Assembly: GCA_947464275.1 (NCBI GenBank)
Contig: CANHVU010000021.1
Coordinates: forward strand, 1 to 58,813
Origin: Bacteroidota bacterium
GTDB taxonomy: Bacteria > Bacteroidota > Bacteroidia > UKL13-3
Reading direction: 5' to 3'
DNA: 58,813 nucleotides
Below are positions 44,650-53,236 of this stretch, in pieces (positions within the stretch are counted from its first letter, which is position 1; the number at the start of each line of letters is the position of its first letter). Below the pieces are notes generated by a model. That model was given only the letters and a program-made list of their open reading frames with translations. It did no database searches and had not been told where the DNA came from. The position numbers were made by a program, and so were the translations under genes.

Positions 44650-47163
44650 ATGGTTGAAAATAATTTCAATATAACTGGTTTAACAAGTGAGCAAGTAATT
44701 ATTGCCCGCAATAAATTTGGCCAAAACAAGCTAGATTATAAAAAAGAAAGCAACTTTTTAGATGCTTTAAAACGTACCATTAAAGACCCAATGATGATTC
44801 TGCTACTAGTGGCAGCATCTATTTACTTTATGAGTGGCAAAATTGGGGATGGTATTTTTTTAACCGTTGCCATTGTGTTCCAAACTTCTATTTCGTTATA
44901 CCAATTTTCGAGAAGTAAAAATGCATTGGAAAAACTAAAAGATTTTTCGCAACCCAAATCCAAGGTAATTCGCAATGGAGAAGTAGTGGAAATTACAAGC
45001 CAAGATTTGGTAATGGGCGATAGCATTTTGGTAAACGAAGGCGCAGCCATAGCAGCAGATGGCACCATTGTTCACTCCAACGATTTTTCCGTAAATGAGT
45101 CTATTTTAACTGGCGAATCGTTTGCTGTGTTAAAAGATAAAACCACAGACGACCATTCTGTTTACAGCGGAACGACAGTAGCTACAGGTTTGGCCGTAGC
45201 CACCATTACAGCCATTGGCAACCAAACCAAATTAGGCAAAATAGGAAGCAGTTTAGAAAACATAGTGGAGGAAAAAACACCTTTAGAAATTCAAATTGCC
45301 AATTTTGTTAAAAAGATGGCCATTTTTGGTGCCCTAGTTTTTATAATAGTTTGGGGTATTAATTATTGGCATTCCCAAAATTTAATAACCAGTTTACTGC
45401 AATCGCTTACCTTGGCTATGAGTATTTTGCCAGAAGAAATTCCGGTAGCTTTTACCACATTTATGGCATTAGGTGCATGGCGATTAATGAAAATGGGCAT
45501 AGTGGTGAAACAAATGAAAACTGTTGAAACACTTGGCAGTGCCACTGTTATTTGCACCGATAAAACAGGCACCATTACCGAAAATAAAATGAGTTTAGCC
45601 AAAGTTTTTTTATTGTCGGCCAATACAATTATTGAACCAAAAGATTTACTAAATGATGAAGAAAAAGACCTGATAAAAACTGCTATGTGGGCCAGCGAAC
45701 CTACTCCATTTGATCCAATGGAAATGGCTTTGCACCAAGCGTATAACAACCTAAAAATTGAAGATGAAAGACCCCATTACAAATTGGTACACGAATATGC
45801 ATTAAATGGTAAACCACCCATGATGACCCACGTGTTTGAAAACAGCGAAGGCAAAAAAATTATAGCTGCCAAAGGAGCCCCTGAAGCATTAATGCTGGTT
45901 TCAACCTTAACCGAAAACCAAAAACAACAAATAAACGCAGCCATTGAACTTTTAGCCATTGATGGTTATAGAATATTGGGTGTGGCAACCAGTAATTTTA
46001 GCGAGCAAAATTATCCTGAAAAACAACAAGATTTACCATTTGAGTTCAAAGGTTTAGTAGCCTTTTTCGATCCACCAAAACCCAATATAGCGCAAGTGTT
46101 AACCGATTTTTACACTTCGGGCATAGCTGTAAAAATTATAACTGGCGATAATGCCGAAACAACCATAGCAGTAGCCAAACAAATTGGTTTTAAAGGTTTT
46201 GAAAACACCATATCAGGCAATGATTTGATGGAATTATCGGAAGCAGAACTGAAAACTTGCGTGATGGAAACAACCATTTTTACGCGTATGTTTCCCGAAG
46301 CTAAGTTGAAAATTATCAATGCTTTAAAAGCCAATAACCAAATAGTAGCCATGACAGGCGATGGCGTTAACGATGGGCCCGCTTTAAAGGCAGCACATAT
46401 TGGAATTGCCATGGGCAAAAAAGGAACTGAAATAGCTAAACAAGCTGCATCGCTTATTTTATTGGAAGACGATTTATCAAAAATGGTACATGCCATAGCC
46501 ATGGGTCGGAAAATTTACAGTAACCTAAAAAAAGCCATTCAGTATATTATTTCCATTCATATTCCAATTATATTAACTGTGTTTATTCCCTTGGCTTTAG
46601 GGTGGATTTATCCTAACATTTTTTCGCCCATTCATATTATTTTTTTAGAAATAATAATGGGGCCAACTTGTTCTATAATTTACGAAAACGAACCCATGGA
46701 AAAAAACACCATGCAGCAAAAACCCAAACCACTTACCGATACCTTTTTTAATTGGAAAGAACTTTCTATTAGCATTGTACAAGGATTGGTAATAACAGTT
46801 GGTGTATTGTTTACTTACCAATATGCTATATTTAATGGTTCAAGCGAGGCCATTACCCGAACCATGACTTTTACGGTTTTAATAGCTTCCAATATTTTTC
46901 TTACCTTGATTAATCGCTCGTTTTACTATTCTATATTTACCACCATCAGGTATAAAAACAATATGGTTTTGTTTATCGTATTTATAACCGTGACCTTAGT
47001 GGCATTGATGCTTTACATAAAACCACTCACTTCATTTTTCGAATTTGAAACCTTGAGTTTATTGCAATTAGTAACCTGTATTGTTATTGGGTTTGTTTCG
47101 GTAATTTGGTTTGAAATAGTTAAAATATTTAAAAGAAGGAAAAAGAATGTTTATACTAAGTAA
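44650..47163 (+). CDS. Cation-translocating P-type ATPase (P2A-like)
   Basis: About 837 residues from the ATG at 44650; an in-frame TTG two codons earlier is unnecessary. Features in order: N-terminal cation ATPase domain, TM1-2, actuator domain with LTGESFAV, TM3-4 with LPEEIPVAFT (the ion-binding turn), phosphorylation site CTDKTGT, nucleotide-binding domain with KGAPE, hinge TGDGVNDGPALK and six C-terminal helices. It is nearest to P2 calcium-type pumps; the PEEIP turn in place of PEGLP leaves the ion uncertain (Ca2+ or Mn2+ likely). No metal-binding N-terminal Cys motif is present, so it is not a copper/zinc P1B pump. Confidence 0.94.
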   Translation: MVENNFNITGLTSEQVIIARNKFGQNKLDYKKESNFLDALKRTIKDPMMILLLVAASIYFMSGKIGDGIFLTVAIVFQTSISLYQFSRSKNALEKLKDFSQPKSKVIRNGEVVEITSQDLVMGDSILVNEGAAIAADGTIVHSNDFSVNESILTGESFAVLKDKTTDDHSVYSGTTVATGLAVATITAIGNQTKLGKIGSSLENIVEEKTPLEIQIANFVKKMAIFGALVFIIVWGINYWHSQNLITSLLQSLTLAMSILPEEIPVAFTTFMALGAWRLMKMGIVVKQMKTVETLGSATVICTDKTGTITENKMSLAKVFLLSANTIIEPKDLLNDEEKDLIKTAMWASEPTPFDPMEMALHQAYNNLKIEDERPHYKLVHEYALNGKPPMMTHVFENSEGKKIIAAKGAPEALMLVSTLTENQKQQINAAIELLAIDGYRILGVATSNFSEQNYPEKQQDLPFEFKGLVAFFDPPKPNIAQVLTDFYTSGIAVKIITGDNAETTIAVAKQIGFKGFENTISGNDLMELSEAELKTCVMETTIFTRMFPEAKLKIINALKANNQIVAMTGDGVNDGPALKAAHIGIAMGKKGTEIAKQAASLILLEDDLSKMVHAIAMGRKIYSNLKKAIQYIISIHIPIILTVFIPLALGWIYPNIFSPIHIIFLEIIMGPTCSIIYENEPMEKNTMQQKPKPLTDTFFNWKELSISIVQGLVITVGVLFTYQYAIFNGSSEAITRTMTFTVLIASNIFLTLINRSFYYSIFTTIRYKNNMVLFIVFITVTLVALMLYIKPLTSFFEFETLSLLQLVTCIVIGFVSVIWFEIVKIFKRRKKNVYTK

Positions 47164-47233
47164 AACTTGGGATATGGATACAATCAAATAAATAGTTTAT
47201 TTATTATTGCAATTTAAATTTCAAAAGTAAATA

Positions 47234-47743
47234 GTGAACACTTTTATTCTCAAGCCAATTAACCATATAAAATATTCTTGGATAAGTTTAATGTATTTAT
47301 TGTTGGTTCCGTTTGTTTTTATCTTTACTGGAGAATTTGATATTTTAACTTTTATAATATTATGGACTGTTTCTGGACTGTTTTATTTTTGGGGATTGAA
47401 ATTACACTACACCTACTACAAACTAGATAATAACAAAAGTATCACCATAGATGAAGCTTTAAATGTAACCATTAGTAATAATTTAGATATCATTTCTTTT
47501 TGTTTAAATGAATTAGATTGTATTATAAATGTTCACTCTGGATTACAAAACAGAACCCCTTGGAATGATTATAATTTTTCTATTTTTAAGCTAAAAAATG
47601 GAGCTGAATATTCTGTCACTTGTTTAATTCTTGATTTGAATGAAATAGAAAAATTGTTTCCAAAAGAAGTTATTGTAAAAAAAAATGTATTCTACTCATC
47701 TTTAAAAATTCATAACTCAAAATTCAACATCCAAAATTCATAA
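47234..47743 (+). CDS. Small membrane protein of unknown function, 169 aa
   Basis: GTG at 47234 is the only reasonable start; the first ATG is residue 20, inside a transmembrane segment. Two hydrophobic spans (about 15-32 and 37-54) are followed by a cytoplasmic beta-rich region (about 60-160) with the pattern of a PH-like (bPH) or YcxB-like domain (DNNKSITIDEALNVTIS, FSIFKLKNGAEYSVTCLI). The family is not certain. The C terminus is Lys/Asn-rich and runs into low-complexity sequence shared with the spacer. Confidence 0.65.
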   Translation: MNTFILKPINHIKYSWISLMYLLLVPFVFIFTGEFDILTFIILWTVSGLFYFWGLKLHYTYYKLDNNKSITIDEALNVTISNNLDIISFCLNELDCIINVHSGLQNRTPWNDYNFSIFKLKNGAEYSVTCLILDLNEIEKLFPKEVIVKKNVFYSSLKIHNSKFNIQNS

Positions 47744-47768
47744 TTTTAAATTTATACTTCAAAAAAAT

Positions 47769-47776
47769 TACATTTG
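47769..47776 (+). promoter_or_regulatory. Candidate -7 element giving a near-leaderless transcript
   Basis: TACATTTG matches TAnnTTTG exactly and ends 7 nt before the ATG at 47784. If used, transcription would begin only a few bases before the start codon. The -33 element is not clear. Confidence 0.45.
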
Positions 47777-47783
47777 CACCCGA

Positions 47784-48983
47784 ATGAAAACAATTGGAAT
47801 TATTCGCGAGGGCAAACAACCTGCCGATTTGCGCACTCCCCTTACTCCTGCTCAATGTGTGGAATTAATGCAAAACTTTCCTGGCACTAAAGTAATAGTT
47901 CAACCATCAAACGAAAGATGCTTTAGCAACGAAGCTTACAGCAATTTAGGCATTGAACTAAACGAAGATTTAAGCAGTTGTGATATTTTGTTAGGTGTTA
48001 AAGAAGTACCAACTACCCAATTAATAGCTAATAAAACCTATTTATTCTTTTCGCATACTATTAAAAAACAATCTCATAACCGCAATTTATTGCGCCATAT
48101 TTTAGCCAATAATATTACCATGGTTGATTATGAAACTTTGGTTTGGGATGCAGGAAATCGTATTATTGGTTTTGGCCGTTTTGCGGGATTAGTAGGAACC
48201 CATTATGCATTTATGATGTGGGGAAAAAAATATGGTTTTTATAGCCTAAAACCTGCTCATGAGTGTAAAGATTTTGCTGATATGCTTTCGCAATACCAAG
48301 ACTTGCATCTATCTCCAATGAAAATAGTTTTATGTGGCGATGGTAGAGTAGCACATGGTTGTTTAGAATTATTGCGCAAGCTAAAAATAAGCCAAGTAAG
48401 TCAAGAAGAATTTATAGAAAACGATTATAATAAACCTGTTTATGTGCATTTGCGCAGCGAAGATTATTATAAACGCAAAGATGGACGCGAGTGGGATAAA
48501 GCAGATTTTTACAAACACCCAGAAGATTATGTAAGCTCGTTTCAACCTTATTACCAAAGAGCTGATATTATGCTAAATGGCATATTTTGGAAACAAGGTA
48601 TTCCACCATTTTTCACCCACGAAGAAATGAAAAGCAGTAATTTTAGAATAAAAATTATCAGCGATATTACTTGCGATATTCCAGGTCCATTGCCCTCTAC
48701 AGTAAAAAGTACCACCATAGAAAATCCTTTTTATGGCTACAATACTTTTTTAGAAAAAGAAGTAGATGCATTTTTACCCAATTCAATTGATGTGCAAGCA
48801 GTTGGTAATTTGCCTTGTGAACTTCCTATTGATGCCTCAACCGAGTTTGGCCAACTATTAATTAGACACGTATTGCCTTATTTGTTGGTTGAAGATAATG
48901 AGCAAATAATCAAAAACGCAACCATAGCCACTAACGGAAAACTAACAGAAAAGTACAGTTATTTGAGTGATTATGTTTCTTAG
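47784..48983 (+). CDS. Alanine dehydrogenase/saccharopine dehydrogenase-like NAD(P) enzyme
   Basis: A 399-residue oxidoreductase of the AlaDH/PNT N-terminal domain superfamily. The N terminus IGIIREGKQPADLRTPLTPAQ has the conserved Arg/Lys substrate pair in the pattern of alanine and NAD(+)-dependent saccharopine dehydrogenases. A central nucleotide-binding strand ends IVLCGDGRVAHGCLELL. The late KIISDITCDIPGPLPST block is more like the lysine-forming saccharopine dehydrogenase (LYS1-like) than classical Ald, so the substrate is open between alanine, lysine/saccharopine and related amino acids. It is transcribed alone. Confidence 0.85.
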   Translation: MKTIGIIREGKQPADLRTPLTPAQCVELMQNFPGTKVIVQPSNERCFSNEAYSNLGIELNEDLSSCDILLGVKEVPTTQLIANKTYLFFSHTIKKQSHNRNLLRHILANNITMVDYETLVWDAGNRIIGFGRFAGLVGTHYAFMMWGKKYGFYSLKPAHECKDFADMLSQYQDLHLSPMKIVLCGDGRVAHGCLELLRKLKISQVSQEEFIENDYNKPVYVHLRSEDYYKRKDGREWDKADFYKHPEDYVSSFQPYYQRADIMLNGIFWKQGIPPFFTHEEMKSSNFRIKIISDITCDIPGPLPSTVKSTTIENPFYGYNTFLEKEVDAFLPNSIDVQAVGNLPCELPIDASTEFGQLLIRHVLPYLLVEDNEQIIKNATIATNGKLTEKYSYLSDYVS

Positions 48984-48990
48984 TGGAAAT

Positions 48991-49020
48991 TGGCTGCTGG
49001 CCTCTGGCTACTGGCGTCTA
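48991..49020 (+). repeat. CTGGC-rich interspersed repeat, third copy
   Basis: A 30-nt G+C-rich tract that aligns with the reverse complement of copy B (4884-4913) at most positions and shares GGCCTCTGGCT with copy A. It lies directly after the AlaDH-like gene. Confidence 0.55.
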
Positions 49021-49046
49021 GCATTTTTAGACTACTTGTCGGATTC

Positions 49047-49208
49047 AACAATCAACAATTTAGCAATCTAACAATTAGCAATTAAACAATCTAAAAATTC
49101 AACAATTCAATTCCCGATTTATCAGGACAACAATTAATCATTTAAGCTGTTAGTCAATTAATCACTTAAACAGTTCAACAATTTAACAATTCAACAGTTA
49201 AACAATCA
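49047..49208 (+). repeat. Degenerate tandem AACAATT-type array
   Basis: About 160 nt built from variable copies of a roughly 10-12-nt unit (AACAATTTAGC, AACAATTAGC, AACAATTCAAC and similar), interrupted by CCCGATTTATCAGGA. It fills the leader of the ABC exporter gene at 49223. No gene is seen. Confidence 0.55.
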
Positions 49209-49222
49209 AGTAGTCCAAACAC

Positions 49223-51097
49223 ATGGCAAAAAGAGGATTTAATAGCAATAGCGAACAACAAGCAGAGGTAGAAAAAGTAAAGGTCTCAAAAGAAAGTTTG
49301 AAGGAAGCTTTGGTACTTTTTAAATACATAAAGCCATACCAAGGTAAGTTTATTTTTGGTTTGGTGTTTATTGCGTTATCAGCTATTTCAACTTTAGCAT
49401 TTCCAGTTTTATTGGGTAAAATGATTGATGCTGCATCGCCTGGTGCTAGTGGCGCATTACCAACTACTGCCAACAATCCTATACAAAACCAATTTGGCTT
49501 TGATTTAAAAAACTTACATTTAGGTTTAAATACAGTTTTACTGTTAATTTTTATACAGTTAGGGTTACAAACTTTGTTTTCGTTTATGCGCATTTATTTG
49601 TTTACCGAAGTAGGCGAAAAATCGTTAGCCAATATGCGTAAAGATTTATATTCAAAGCTATTAACCATGCCTATGAGTTTTTATACCGAACAGCGTGTAG
49701 GCGAGTTAAGTAGTCGAATTTCATCAGATTTATCGCAAATTCAAGATGCTATTTCGTTAACCTTAGCTGAGTTTTTACGTGGTTTATTTACTTTGGCTGT
49801 TGGTCTTTCGGTTATATTTCTTATTTCAACCAAATTGGCTTTAACCATGTTAGGCGTGGTTCCAATCATTGCCATATTAGCAGTGGTATTTGGAATGCGT
49901 ATTAGAAAAATGTCCCGTAAGGCACAAGATCAATTAGCAGAAAGTGGAACCATTGTAAATGAAACTTTTCAAGGTATTGCCATAGTTAAAGCATTTAGCA
50001 GCGAAGCCAATGAAATAAAACGTTACACCAAAAGCATTTTTGGAGTAGTTGATACAGCAATTTCCAACGCCCGTTACCGTGGTGCTTTTGTATCATTCAT
50101 GATTTTTAGTGTATTTGGAACCATCGCATTTGTTATGTGGGTTGGTGCCAATATGATAAAAACAGGAACTTTAACCATTGGTGATTTAACCATGTTTGTT
50201 ATTATTTCAGGTTTTGTTGGTGGTACATTTGCTGGCTTTGCCGATATGTTTAGTCAATTACAAAAAACTTTAGGTGCTACGCAACGTGTTCGTGAAATGC
50301 TAAGAGATAAAGGTGAAGACGTTGATTTAATAGAAACACCATTAAACGAAAAATATAAAATAGCTGGTGAAGTAAGGTTTGAAAATGTGGCTTTTGCTTA
50401 TCCTGGCAGAACTGATGTAACTGTATTGAACAATATTAGCCTAACAGCTACCAAAGGCCAACAAATAGCCCTTGTAGGACCAAGCGGTGCAGGTAAAAGT
50501 ACCGTTGCAAGTTTGTTATTGCAGTTTTATCATACCACGCAAGGCAATATATTTTACGATGATAAAAATGTAAACGATATACCTTTGAGTCAGCTGCGTA
50601 AACAATTGGCTTATGTACCGCAAGATGTGATGCTTTTTGGTGGAACTTTATTTGAAAATATTGCCTATGGCAACCCAAATGCGACAGAGCAAGAAGTAAT
50701 AGATGCAGCTAAAAAAGCCAATGCCTTTGATTTTATAATGGCTTTTCCTGAAAAAATGGAAACCATAGTAGGTGAGCGTGGCATAAAACTTTCGGGCGGT
50801 CAACGACAAAGAATAGCCATAGCAAGAGCCATTTTAAAAAATCCTGCTATTTTAATTTTAGATGAAGCTACCAGTGCGTTAGATAGTGAAAGCGAAAGCT
50901 TAGTTCAAGAAGCATTAGATAACTTAATGCAAAACAGAACCACTTTTGTAATTGCTCACAGACTTTCTACCATTAGAAAAGCCGATAAAATTATAGTAAT
51001 CGACAAAGGAACAGTAGCCGAACAAGGAACCCACGAAGAACTGATTAAAAACGAAACTGGTATTTATAAAAAACTGGTTGACTTACAAGCAGAATAA
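49223..51097 (+). CDS. ABC exporter, fused permease and ATPase
   Basis: A 624-residue half-transporter. After a charged N-terminal extension the six-helix transmembrane domain (about 35-345) is followed by the ATPase domain with Walker A GPSGAGKST, Q-loop PQDVMLF, signature LSGGQRQR, Walker B ILILDEATSALDS and H-loop AHRL. It resembles the B-type lipid/multidrug and mitochondrial ABCB10-like exporters. Substrate unknown. It is the paralog of the exporter at 32306-34054 but more canonical in its motifs. The leader is a degenerate tandem repeat array. Confidence 0.93.
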   Translation: MAKRGFNSNSEQQAEVEKVKVSKESLKEALVLFKYIKPYQGKFIFGLVFIALSAISTLAFPVLLGKMIDAASPGASGALPTTANNPIQNQFGFDLKNLHLGLNTVLLLIFIQLGLQTLFSFMRIYLFTEVGEKSLANMRKDLYSKLLTMPMSFYTEQRVGELSSRISSDLSQIQDAISLTLAEFLRGLFTLAVGLSVIFLISTKLALTMLGVVPIIAILAVVFGMRIRKMSRKAQDQLAESGTIVNETFQGIAIVKAFSSEANEIKRYTKSIFGVVDTAISNARYRGAFVSFMIFSVFGTIAFVMWVGANMIKTGTLTIGDLTMFVIISGFVGGTFAGFADMFSQLQKTLGATQRVREMLRDKGEDVDLIETPLNEKYKIAGEVRFENVAFAYPGRTDVTVLNNISLTATKGQQIALVGPSGAGKSTVASLLLQFYHTTQGNIFYDDKNVNDIPLSQLRKQLAYVPQDVMLFGGTLFENIAYGNPNATEQEVIDAAKKANAFDFIMAFPEKMETIVGERGIKLSGGQRQRIAIARAILKNPAILILDEATSALDSESESLVQEALDNLMQNRTTFVIAHRLSTIRKADKIIVIDKGTVAEQGTHEELIKNETGIYKKLVDLQAE

Positions 51098-51328
51098 TTT
51101 AATGTGAATATTATTTTCAATTTACATGATTAGTAATTCTTTTTAACTACAATTTCTAAATATAAACTTAATAAACCATCTTTATTTTTAACACTTTTTA
51201 AGTGGTAAAATATAAGTTATAGTTATTAATAATCTTTCAGATTTTCTTTATTCTATCGTTAAAAATATGTTTTATGCTTTTAAACATGGTTTAAACCATT
51301 TATAAATTATGGCATATAAATTCATATT

Positions 51329-51369
51329 AAAGTTGTAATCTTGAATTGAAAAAGTTGGAATTCAACTTT
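51329..51369 (+). promoter_or_regulatory. Repeated AAAGTTG sites upstream of the SPFH gene
   Basis: AAAGTTG occurs at 51329-51335 and 51351-51357 (22 nt apart, two helical turns) and its inverse CAACTTT at 51363-51369. The second and third form a 19-nt near-palindrome. The arrangement resembles operator sites just upstream of the gene at 51391. The rest of the 51098-51390 spacer shows nothing. Confidence 0.35.
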
Positions 51370-51390
51370 AAAATAATTTAAATAAAAAAT

Positions 51391-52293
51391 ATGGTACTTA
51401 TTTTTCTTGGAGTAATTTTTATTGCAGTAGCAACATTTGTATTCAATGCAAATAACATAAATGCAAAATTTGGAAAACCTATTAAAATAATCGGAGTTGT
51501 GTTAATTGGTATTGGTATTTTAAACTCCTGCTTTAAACAAATTGATGCTGGTCAGATTGGAGTAAAATCGTTATTTGGTAAAATTGAAGACGATATTTTA
51601 ATGAGTGGATTAAACTTTGTAAATCCATTGGTAGAAGTTAAAACCATTGATACCAAAACTCAAAATTATACCATGAGTGGCATTCATGATGAAGGGCAAA
51701 AAGCCGGTGATGATGCCATTAGGGTTTTAACAGCCGATGGTTTGGAAGTAACTATAGATTTGACAGTATTGTATAGAGTAGTTCCTTCAGAAGCGCCAAG
51801 GTTGTTAAGAGAAACTGGATTAGATTATAATGATAAAATAGTTAGGCCGTTAACCAGAACAAAAATTAGAGATAATGCTGTTTATTACGATGCTGTAGCG
51901 CTTTACAGTAGTAAACGTGATACTTTCCAAATACGAATATTCAATAGTATTGAAAAGGATTTTAAAAGTCGTGGTTTAATTTTGGAACAGCTATTAGTTC
52001 GCAATATTACTTTACCAACCTCAGTAAAAGCTAGTATTGAATCAAAAATTAATGCTGAACAAGATGCCCAAAAAATGCAGTTTGTTTTACAAAAAGAAAA
52101 ACAAGAAGCAGAACGTAAAAGAGTAGAAGCACAAGGTATAGCCGATTACCAAAGGATTATTTCAACTGGCTTAAGCGATAAACAATTGCAATATGAGAGT
52201 ATTAAAGCTAATTTAGAATTAGCCAAATCGAATAACGCAAAAATTATTGTTTTAGGTAAAGGCAATAACCCTATGATTATTGATGGCAAATAA
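51391..52293 (+). CDS. Prohibitin/SPFH family membrane protein
   Basis: A 300-residue SPFH (stomatin/prohibitin/flotillin/HflK) protein. Two short hydrophobic segments (about 2-19 and 32-47) anchor it; the SPFH domain (about 48-215) has FKQIDAGQIGVKSLFGK and the AIRVLTADGLEVTIDLTVLYRV block. The C-terminal coiled coil (about 215-265, LQKEKQEAERKRVEAQGIADYQ) is typical. SPFH proteins form large membrane rings that organise lipids and regulate proteases such as FtsH. The gene is monocistronic with possible operator repeats upstream. Confidence 0.93.
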   Translation: MVLIFLGVIFIAVATFVFNANNINAKFGKPIKIIGVVLIGIGILNSCFKQIDAGQIGVKSLFGKIEDDILMSGLNFVNPLVEVKTIDTKTQNYTMSGIHDEGQKAGDDAIRVLTADGLEVTIDLTVLYRVVPSEAPRLLRETGLDYNDKIVRPLTRTKIRDNAVYYDAVALYSSKRDTFQIRIFNSIEKDFKSRGLILEQLLVRNITLPTSVKASIESKINAEQDAQKMQFVLQKEKQEAERKRVEAQGIADYQRIISTGLSDKQLQYESIKANLELAKSNNAKIIVLGKGNNPMIIDGK

Positions 52294-52407
52294 CAAAGTA
52301 GAGTTAAAATTTGGTATAATTTTTTTTCAAAATCATTCCTAAATTTTATTAGTATTGTAAAAATGTAGTTAGTTGTTATTCACTACACAAAAAAATACAA
52401 ATTATTA

Positions 52408-53151
52408 ATGAAATTATTTAAATCGTTAGCCATAAATATATTACTTATTGGACTGGTTTTATACTTGTTAAGTTGGTTAGGAGCCTTTTTCCTAAACGTG
52501 TATACAAGGCATGGTGAATCATTGACTTTGCCAAATTTAAAAGGGTTAAATTTTGAGGAAGTTGAAAAAATATTATCTGAAAAAAAACTTCGTTACATTA
52601 TTACAGATACCGCTTTTATTGATGATATGCCAAAAGGTAGTGTAGTGGAACAAAATCCATCACCAAATACAAAAGTAAAAGAAGGACGATTTATATACAT
52701 AACCATAAACTCAAATAGTACAATTGGCGTGCAAATGCCTAATTTGATTAATAGTTCTCTTAGGTTTGCAGAAACCGTGTTGTTAAGCTCAGGTTTAAAA
52801 TTAGGCAGTGTAATATATAGGCCCGATGTGGCTGCAGGTGCAGTTTTAGACCAATTATACCGAAACCAAAGTATTCAACCCAACATAAAAATTCCAAAAG
52901 GAGCAAGCATTGATTTAGTAGTTGGTGATGGCATGGGAAGTTCCATAGTTCAAATTCCTGATTTAACAAATTTAACATTAAATGAAGCTCGTGGTGTTTT
53001 AGAAAGCAGCATGTTGCAAGTTGGAAGCATTGTTTATGAAGGAAAAAATGATTCTTTAAACGCAACTGTTAAAAGACAATCGCCAAGTTACAAGGAAGGC
53101 GAAACCATAAAAAGTGGCCAACAGGTTGATTTGTTTTTAGGTGATAAATAA
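52408..53151 (+). CDS. PASTA domain-containing membrane protein
   Basis: A 247-residue protein with one N-terminal transmembrane helix (about 8-30) and three PASTA domains (about 42-105, 108-175 and 178-246), each with the VPNLxxxxxxxAxxxL pattern (LPNLKGLNFEEVEKIL, MPNLINSSLRFAETVL, IPDLTNLTLNEARGVL). PASTA domains bind peptidoglycan fragments or beta-lactams in kinases and penicillin-binding proteins. No kinase or transpeptidase is fused here, so it is an extracytoplasmic binding protein on a membrane anchor. It precedes the large T9SS protein gene. Confidence 0.92.
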   Translation: MKLFKSLAINILLIGLVLYLLSWLGAFFLNVYTRHGESLTLPNLKGLNFEEVEKILSEKKLRYIITDTAFIDDMPKGSVVEQNPSPNTKVKEGRFIYITINSNSTIGVQMPNLINSSLRFAETVLLSSGLKLGSVIYRPDVAAGAVLDQLYRNQSIQPNIKIPKGASIDLVVGDGMGSSIVQIPDLTNLTLNEARGVLESSMLQVGSIVYEGKNDSLNATVKRQSPSYKEGETIKSGQQVDLFLGDK

Positions 53152-53236
53152 CTTATTTTTTCAACTAATTAAATAACAAAAGCGTTAGTAAGATTAATAA
53201 CAACAAAAACTACCAGTTAACTTTTAAGATATTTAT

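Noticed and set aside
44650-47163. A copper-exporting P1B ATPase linked to the MbnP system
   Set aside because: No CPC motif in the transmembrane region and no N-terminal metal-binding domain. The motifs are those of P2-type pumps, and the gene lies 30 kb from mbnP.
49047-49208. A CRISPR array
   Set aside because: Units are too short and too variable, with no unique spacers of constant length and no cas genes.
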